Below are positions 1 to 5,009 of a stretch of DNA of 7,827 nucleotides, piece after piece. Under the pieces are notes generated by a model. That model worked only from the letters and a program-made list of their open reading frames with translations, was not told where the DNA came from and made no database searches. The translations under genes were made by a program, and so were the position numbers. Origin of the DNA: an uncultured Eubacterium sp. (lineage in GTDB: Bacteria; Bacillota; Clostridia; Lachnospirales; Lachnospiraceae). The stretch spans positions 1 through 7,827 of the forward strand of contig CAJOPM010000008.1 in assembly GCA_905236225.1 (NCBI GenBank). Direction: 5' to 3'. The number at the start of each line of letters is the position of its first letter. Position 1 is the stretch's first letter.

Positions 1-34
1 AAAGAAATATCCGCTTACAATAAGCGGATATTTC
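1..34 (-). terminator. Intrinsic terminator of murA
   Basis: Positions 4-17 and 21-34 are perfect inverted repeats: a 14-bp stem with a 3-nt loop. Read on the minus strand, the GC-rich core CCGCTTA/TAAGCGG is followed by ATATTTCTTT, a U-rich tail that runs into the window edge. The hairpin begins about 48 nt after the murA stop codon, as expected for a Rho-independent terminator closing this transcript. The outer part of the stem is A/T pairs, so on the plus strand the core is also followed by ATATTTC. It could therefore also stop transcription coming from the left, but the plus-strand tail is weaker. The sequence beyond position 1 is not visible, so the full length of the U-tract is unknown. 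Confidence 0.85.
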
Positions 35-82
35 ACTAACAAAGCTAACTATACTATTTTTATTAATCAAAGTCAAGATTAC

Positions 83-1375
83 CTAAGAGACCTTAATCAT
101 CTTCTTGGTTACATCACCCTCTGATGAAGCCTGCTCTATCCTGGCTCCTAAATTTCTTAATTTCTCATCGAACTTCTCATAGCCACGCAGAATGAAATGA
201 ATGTCATCTACAACGGTAATCCCCTCTGCTGCAAGTCCGGCAATAACAAGCGCTGCTCCGGCTCTAAGATCAGGTGCGCTGACTCTTGCTCCGGTATATT
301 TTTCTACGCCATTTATGATAGCGATATTGCCCTCAACTTTGATTTCGGCTCCCATTCTCGCAAGCTCGTCTACATATTTGAATCTGTTTTCAAAAATGCT
401 TTCGGTAATCACGGATGTACCCTGCGCAATGCCTAAAACGACCGAAATCTGTGGCTGCATATCTGTAGGATATCCCGGATACGGAAGCGTGGTAACCGAT
501 GTGTTCTTAAGAGGCTTCGACGCTACTACTCTTACTGCATCATCAAATTCCTCTACCTCGCATCCAATCTCTATAAGCTTAGCGCTCGTGGCTTCAAGAT
601 GCTTAGGTATAACATTCTTTACCATGATGTCACCCTTAGTAGCTGCGGCTGCAAACATAAATGTGCCTGCTTCTATCTGATCCGGAATAATGGAATATGT
701 GGTCGAATGAAGACTATTGACTCCGTTAATCCTGATAACATCAGTACCTGCGCCTCTGATCTGAGCGCCCATACTGTTAAGAAGGTTTGCTACATCTACT
801 ACATGAGGCTCTTTGGCTGCATTCTCTATAACCGTCTTACCCGCTGCCATAGATGCTGCCATCATAATATTAATAGTCGCGCCTACCGATACCTTGTCCA
901 TATAAATATGCGCACCAGTAAGTTCCTTTGCCTCAACAGATACCATACCATATGAAATATCAACCTGTGCGCCGAGTGCCCTAAGACCCTTGATATGAAG
1001 ATCTATAGGTCTGCTTCCGATTGCGCATCCACCCGGCAGGGCAACCTGAGCTCTTTTATATTTGCCAAGCAAAGCTCCAAGCAAATAATAAGAAGCTCTG
1101 ATTTTCTTGATTGATTCATAATCAACTGTAAGTGAGCTTATGGTTGAACCGTCAAGCTTAACTGTGTGCGCATCTATTCTGTCTACACCTGCCCCAACGT
1201 CATCAAGCGCCTCTAAGAGCACATTGATGTCATTGACATCAGGCAAATTCTCAATTGTTACCGCTTCATCGGACATAACTGCAGCTGCAAGTGCTGCAAG
1301 TGCCGCATTCTTCGCTCCGCCAATCTCTACTTCACCGACAAGCGGATTACCTCCCCTTATTACATACTGCTGCAT
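83..1375 (-). CDS. murA: UDP-N-acetylglucosamine 1-carboxyvinyltransferase (MurA)
   Basis: This cytoplasmic enzyme performs the first committed step of peptidoglycan synthesis: it transfers enolpyruvate from phosphoenolpyruvate to UDP-GlcNAc. The 430-residue length is normal for the family. Landmarks visible in the sequence are GGAKNAAL with K22 and N23, R93 in IRAS, the catalytic loop PGGCAIGSRP with C117 (C115 in E. coli), D305 in PTDMQ, R371 in DLRAGAAL and R397 in RGYE. The active-site Cys is present, so the enzyme should be sensitive to fosfomycin (inference from the family). Several stretches (SYYLLGALLGK, VSVGATINIMMAA) resemble the Firmicute MurAB/MurZ paralogue, while PGGCAIGSRP resembles MurAA, so I do not assign a subtype. 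One oddity is Leu396 directly before R397, where homologues I recall have Asp or Glu. The ATG start is supported by an AGGAG site 7 nt upstream; the stop is TAG. The gene has its own promoter and a terminator. Confidence 0.97.
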   Translation of the reverse strand: MQQYVIRGGNPLVGEVEIGGAKNAALAALAAAVMSDEAVTIENLPDVNDINVLLEALDDVGAGVDRIDAHTVKLDGSTISSLTVDYESIKKIRASYYLLGALLGKYKRAQVALPGGCAIGSRPIDLHIKGLRALGAQVDISYGMVSVEAKELTGAHIYMDKVSVGATINIMMAASMAAGKTVIENAAKEPHVVDVANLLNSMGAQIRGAGTDVIRINGVNSLHSTTYSIIPDQIEAGTFMFAAAATKGDIMVKNVIPKHLEATSAKLIEIGCEVEEFDDAVRVVASKPLKNTSVTTLPYPGYPTDMQPQISVVLGIAQGTSVITESIFENRFKYVDELARMGAEIKVEGNIAIINGVEKYTGARVSAPDLRAGAALVIAGLAAEGITVVDDIHFILRGYEKFDEKLRNLGARIEQASSEGDVTKKMIKVS

Positions 1376-1382
1376 TTTTCAA

Positions 1383-1387
1383 CTCCT
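1383..1387 (-). promoter_or_regulatory. Ribosome binding site of murA
   Basis: The minus strand reads TTAGGAGTTGAAAAATG. AGGAG lies 7 nt before the ATG at 1375, which is near-ideal spacing and fixes the start codon. Confidence 0.85.
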
Positions 1388-1448
1388 AAATATAATAAAA
1401 ATTGATAAACTCCCTGTAGCCCTACGGCATGAAAAAATACTTATGCAC

Positions 1449-1477
1449 ATTATAGCACAAAGTATTTAGTCTTTCAC
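1449..1477 (-). promoter_or_regulatory. Sigma-A type promoter of murA with extended -10
   Basis: On the minus strand a perfect -10 box TATAAT (1454-1449) is preceded by TGC (1457-1455), giving the extended -10 form TGnTATAAT. A -35 candidate GTGAAA (1477-1472, four of six matches to TTGACA) lies exactly 17 nt upstream. Transcription would start near 1442, giving a leader of roughly 65 nt before the murA ATG. The promoter sits in the 163-bp gap after the second exporter gene, so murA can be expressed independently of the upstream genes. The call rests on sequence match only. Confidence 0.7.
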
Positions 1478-1538
1478 ACCAATTTAGATTATTTATAGAT
1501 AACTTTTTTATGCATTATTGTCAATTCACAAGATGCCT

Positions 1539-3272
1539 CTATCCAAACTGACTCTTATAAAGTTCATAATAAAAACCTTTTTTTGATATCAAATCTTCAT
1601 GAGAGCCCCTTTCGACTATGCCCCCATCCTTCATAACCAAAATCAAATCGGAATCAACTATAGTAGAAAGCCTGTGAGCAACTACAAAACTCGTGCGACC
1701 TTTCATTAGCTTTTCAAATGCAAGCTGCACCATCTCTTCCGTCCTAACATCAACGTATGATGTCGCCTCATCAAGAATAAGCACCGAAGGGGAGCGCAGC
1801 ATCGCTCTTGCAATACAGATAAGCTGCTTTTCTCCTGCAGACAGACTGATATGTCCTTCTCCAACAATACTGTCATATCCTTGCGGCATGCGTTTTATAA
1901 AACTGTCGGCATAAGAAGCTACTGCCGCTTTTTTGACATCTTCAAATGTGGCATTCTCTGCGCCAAAAGCAATATTATTTCGAATTGTATCATTTAAAAT
2001 GAAGCTGTCTTGAAGCACCATCGCCATATTGCTGCGAAAAGATGCTTTGCCGGTCTTTGATATATCAACACCATCCAGCAAAATACGTCCCTTATCCGGC
2101 TTATAAAATCCCATAAGCAAATTAATAAGCGTGGTCTTGCCGCACCCTGTAGGTCCTACAATCGCCACCTGCTGCCCGCTATGTGCCTCAATATCAAGCC
2201 CTTTGATAAGTTCTGTATCTTTGTTATAGGAAAATGAGACATTTTCAAATCTTACTTCGCCCCTAACCTCTTTGTCAAAAAGGTTTTCCTTGCAATCTTC
2301 CTCAATTTCCAAATCGAGAAAATCAAACACCCTCTTTGCACATGCAAAAGCATTCTGAAGCTCGCTGATTACTCCGGATATTTCATTAAAAGGCCTGGTG
2401 TACTGATTGGCATATCCCAAAAACGCACTAAGCATTCCGACGCTGATACTCCCTTTTATAACCAGGTATCCACCGCCAAGAGCAACAAGCATATAAACAA
2501 TGGCATTTACAAATCTGGTTATGGGATTAACCAGCGACGAAATAAATGTAGCCTTGCAATATACGCTGCTAAGCTCATCATTATTTTCTTCGAACTGTTT
2601 AATTCTCTCCTTCTCATAATGATATTCCTTGATAGTAGCAAATCCGTAAACCGTCTCATTAATAAGAGAAGAAGATACGCCTCTAAGATATGACTGCTTT
2701 AAAAACAGGCGGTAAGCTCCCCTTGCTATCAAAGATGCAGACAATATTGACAACGGAGTAAGACCGATTACAATTATTGCCACATAAATATTCATTCCCA
2801 GCATAAATATAAGCGTCCCTACTATCTGCGCAAGTCCGACAAAAAGCTGCATCATCCCCAGCATCAGCCCGTCGCAGATCTGGTCTATATCTGTGGTAAT
2901 CCGGCTTAATATATCTCCCCTATTTCTCTTATCAACCTCGCCCAGCTCAATCAGCTGCAGCTTTCTTATCATCTCTCCTCTAAGCTTAGCACTTATTGTA
3001 TAGGCTATCTTGTTATTTACAATGCCCATAATATACTTAGATGCAAATCCTATCACGATGAGAATGACAATGTTTTTTACACAAATCATTACCCCTGCAA
3101 AGTCAACATTGCCCTTGCCGACAATAAGATCAATTGCATCACCTGTAACAATAGGTATCAGCAGCATAGCGCCCACGCTAAATGCAGCGCATATAATGCT
3201 TATAAACATTAATACCCGGGAATGCTTTAACAGCTTTAAAAGCCTTATTATTGCAGCCATCTTGCTCATCAT
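1539..3272 (-). CDS. ABC exporter half-transporter, subunit with catalytic Glu (BmrD/LmrD/TM288-like)
   Basis: This is a 577-residue fusion of a membrane domain and an ATPase domain, typical of type IV (B-family) ABC exporters. About six membrane segments fall near residues 20-43, 62-84, 137-159, 161-182, 246-267 and 277-300. The ATPase domain starts near 338: A-loop Y349, Walker A GPTGCGKTT (373-381), Q-loop Q421, signature LSAGEKQ (477-483), Walker B LILDE with catalytic E502, D-loop SYVD (505-508) and switch H533. The signature departs from LSGGQ, while Walker B and the switch His are canonical. The preceding gene shows the reverse pattern, so the two should pair as an asymmetric heterodimer in the cytoplasmic membrane. 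The substrate cannot be read from sequence; drugs, lipids and peptides are all possible. The ATG overlaps the upstream TGA as ATGA. A second ATG (3269-3267) directly follows and is an equally possible start. The stop is TAG. Confidence 0.93.
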   Translation of the reverse strand: MMSKMAAIIRLLKLLKHSRVLMFISIICAAFSVGAMLLIPIVTGDAIDLIVGKGNVDFAGVMICVKNIVILIVIGFASKYIMGIVNNKIAYTISAKLRGEMIRKLQLIELGEVDKRNRGDILSRITTDIDQICDGLMLGMMQLFVGLAQIVGTLIFMLGMNIYVAIIVIGLTPLSILSASLIARGAYRLFLKQSYLRGVSSSLINETVYGFATIKEYHYEKERIKQFEENNDELSSVYCKATFISSLVNPITRFVNAIVYMLVALGGGYLVIKGSISVGMLSAFLGYANQYTRPFNEISGVISELQNAFACAKRVFDFLDLEIEEDCKENLFDKEVRGEVRFENVSFSYNKDTELIKGLDIEAHSGQQVAIVGPTGCGKTTLINLLMGFYKPDKGRILLDGVDISKTGKASFRSNMAMVLQDSFILNDTIRNNIAFGAENATFEDVKKAAVASYADSFIKRMPQGYDSIVGEGHISLSAGEKQLICIARAMLRSPSVLILDEATSYVDVRTEEMVQLAFEKLMKGRTSFVVAHRLSTIVDSDLILVMKDGGIVERGSHEDLISKKGFYYELYKSQFG

Positions 3273-4996
3273 GACATCCCCCCTTTTTGTAAAACAGAAG
3301 ATGCCTTTTTGTATTGGCTGTTATATATTTCTCTAAACACCTTCGATGTGACCAATAAATTCTCAAATGTATCAAATCCGGCTATCATGCCGTCATCAAG
3401 CACAAGTATTTTATCCATATCTTCAAGCGCAGTTAGTTTTTGAGAAATGAAAATCAGTGCACTACCTATATTATTATCTTTAAGCGCCCTTTTAAACTTA
3501 GATTCCGTAATTGCATCCAGCGCAGAGGTAACATCATCCAATATAAGAAGATTCGCATCTGCTATAAGACCTCTTGCTATCAGCATTCTTTGTTTTTGCC
3601 CTCCGGAGAAATTAGAGGCTCCTTGTTCTACTGTGTCATTTATCCCATTGGGTCTGTCTTCAATAAAATCATATGCCTGAGCATCCTTAAGCGCTTTTAT
3701 TACCTCTTCGTCCGAAGCCTTGGCATTTCCCATTAAAATATTGCTTTTGATGCTGCCGATAAAAAGCGTATCATTTTGCCCTACCATCGCTATATTTACA
3801 GGGACATCCTCTGCGCCTTTAGCTATGCGAACCGAGCCGCTATCAGGCTTGTAGAATCCCATAAGCAGTTTTGCTATAGTCGACTTACCGCTTGCAGTCT
3901 TTCCTATAATTCCGATTTTCTCTCCTGCCTTTACTTCGAAGCTGACATCATTTAACACAGGCTTAGCCCCCGCATGATACGAAAATGTAACATTTTCAAA
4001 TGAAGCCAAAACGCCGCGATCAGCTTTATCAATTGTTTCTTTGTGCGGCATTTTAGAAGGAACATTCAAAACTTCTTTTATACGTCGTATCGATGCTGCG
4101 GTTTTGGATAAAGCTATAATAAGATTTGCAAATTTTAAAAGCTCACTTAGTATTTGCGTCATATATCCGATAAGAGCCACTATCTGCCCCGGCGTAAGGC
4201 TGCCCGTATTAACAAAACGCGCCCCGATAACAAGCAGCAGCGCCACAGCCCCTTCTACTACTATAAAAGTCAAAGGATCCATAAGAGATGATATATATCC
4301 TACTTTTAGTTGCTTTTCTTTAAGCTCATCAGCCCTGCTGTCACATTCATTTACAACATCTCGTTCTTTGCCTAATGCCCTTATTACTCTAATTCCGTCA
4401 AGAGCTTCGCGGCTTCTTAGCGTAATCATATCAAGAGACCGCTGCACCGACTCATAACCCGGTATGTTAAATTTCATAATAAGCGCTACAATAATTGCAA
4501 GCAAAATGATTACAGCTGCAAAAATCAGCGATATTTTTACGTCTATAATGAGAGCCATAATATATGCTCCGACCACGATAAACGGCGAGCGAAGCAACAA
4601 TCGCAAAGTCAAATTAACTCCGGATTGAACCCCATTTACATCTGCGCTCATTCTTGTAATAAGGCTTGACTCTCCAAAAGAATCCATATCAGTAAAGGTC
4701 ATGCCTACGCATTTATCAAACAAGTCGCTGCGAAGCTTCTTTCCTACGCATGTGGCGCAGAGCGCGGAAAAATACTGCGCGCTTAAGGAAAGAGCAAGCC
4801 CGCTTGCCGCCAATATTGCAAGCTTTGCGCACGCTCTTAGGCAATAAGAATAGTCGCCGCTACCTAGCCCTATATCAACAATATCTGCGATGATAAGGGG
4901 AACAAACAACTCCAGGAAGGCCTCTGCCATTTTAAATACAGGTGCCATTATCGCTATTTTTTTGTTATTTCCCAATGCTGATATTATTAGCTTCAC
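3269..4996 (-). CDS. ABC exporter half-transporter, degenerate-site subunit (BmrC/LmrC/TM287-like)
   Basis: This is a 575-residue membrane-plus-ATPase half-transporter. About six membrane segments lie near residues 14-40, 57-79, 131-151, 154-175, 241-262 and 270-298. The segment ADIVDIGLGSGD (37-48) and the SLITRMSADVNGVQSGVN stretch (111-128) are typical of this exporter group. ATPase motifs are A-loop Y340, Walker A GKTASGKST (365-373), Q-loop Q407, intact signature FSGGQ (463-467), Walker B LLILDD (483-488), D-loop SALD (491-494) and switch ISQ (Q519). The catalytic Glu is replaced by D488 (GAT) and the switch His by Q519 (CAA). This marks the low-activity site in TM287/288-type heterodimers. 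Its FSGGQ should complete the active site of the downstream subunit. Translation starts at GTG, 11 nt after the mfd stop, with AAGGAG 7 nt upstream. The 3' end overlaps the next gene by 4 nt. A CxxC (C80, C83) lies near the end of the second membrane segment. Substrate unknown. Confidence 0.93.
   Translation of the reverse strand: MKLIISALGNNKKIAIMAPVFKMAEAFLELFVPLIIADIVDIGLGSGDYSYCLRACAKLAILAASGLALSLSAQYFSALCATCVGKKLRSDLFDKCVGMTFTDMDSFGESSLITRMSADVNGVQSGVNLTLRLLLRSPFIVVGAYIMALIIDVKISLIFAAVIILLAIIVALIMKFNIPGYESVQRSLDMITLRSREALDGIRVIRALGKERDVVNECDSRADELKEKQLKVGYISSLMDPLTFIVVEGAVALLLVIGARFVNTGSLTPGQIVALIGYMTQILSELLKFANLIIALSKTAASIRRIKEVLNVPSKMPHKETIDKADRGVLASFENVTFSYHAGAKPVLNDVSFEVKAGEKIGIIGKTASGKSTIAKLLMGFYKPDSGSVRIAKGAEDVPVNIAMVGQNDTLFIGSIKSNILMGNAKASDEEVIKALKDAQAYDFIEDRPNGINDTVEQGASNFSGGQKQRMLIARGLIADANLLILDDVTSALDAITESKFKRALKDNNIGSALIFISQKLTALEDMDKILVLDDGMIAGFDTFENLLVTSKVFREIYNSQYKKASSVLQKGGMS
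3278..3285 (-). promoter_or_regulatory. Ribosome binding site of the second exporter gene, inside the first
   Basis: The minus strand reads AAGGGGGGATGTCATGATG. The G-rich AAGGGGGG encodes the last Lys-Gly-Gly of the upstream subunit and also serves as Shine-Dalgarno. It lies 5 nt before the first ATG (3272) and 8 nt before the second (3269), so it does not choose cleanly between the two. Together with the ATGA stop/start overlap at 3269-3272 it points to translational coupling, which would help make the two subunits in equal amounts. Confidence 0.7.
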
Positions 4997-5003
4997 TTAC
5001 ACT

Positions 5004-5009
5004 CTCCTT
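5004..5009 (-). promoter_or_regulatory. Ribosome binding site of the first exporter gene, overlapping the mfd stop
   Basis: The minus strand reads TAAGGAGAGTGTAAGTG. TAA is the mfd stop (5010-5008), and its two A bases form the start of a strong AAGGAG Shine-Dalgarno. The spacing to the GTG start at 4996 is 7 nt. This decides the GTG as the start codon and links translation of the exporter to termination on mfd. Confidence 0.8.

Noticed and set aside
201..680. A 159-codon open frame on the plus strand opposite murA.
   Set aside because: It is antisense to a confident, conserved gene, has no recognisable domain, and is rich in Ser, Thr and Ala as expected from reading murA codons backwards.
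1422..1430. A tiny upstream frame ATG-CCG-TAG in the murA leader, as a possible leader peptide.
   Set aside because: It encodes only two residues and has no Shine-Dalgarno upstream, so it is most likely chance.
1410..1430. A possible hairpin in the murA leader (GTAG...CTAC).
   Set aside because: Only three to five pairs form, with a bulge and a very short loop. It is too weak for a regulatory structure or terminator, and no riboswitch motif is recognisable in the leader of about 65 nt.
1496..1524. A second minus-strand promoter candidate: perfect TTGACA (1524-1519) with TATCTA 17 nt downstream.
   Set aside because: The -10 matches only three of six bases and lacks the final T. The better-placed TATAAA is 21 nt away, which is too far. 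The extended -10 promoter at 1449-1477 is a stronger explanation.
2095..2124. Near-identical LLMGFYKPD segments in the two exporter ATPase domains, as a possible recent duplication or recombination tract.
   Set aside because: The similarity is confined to the stretch after Walker A, which is highly conserved in this family. The rest of the two proteins is well diverged.
3178..3375. A 65-codon minus-strand frame spanning the junction of the two exporter genes.
   Set aside because: It is out of frame with both conserved exporter subunits, and the 4-nt overlap already explains the junction.
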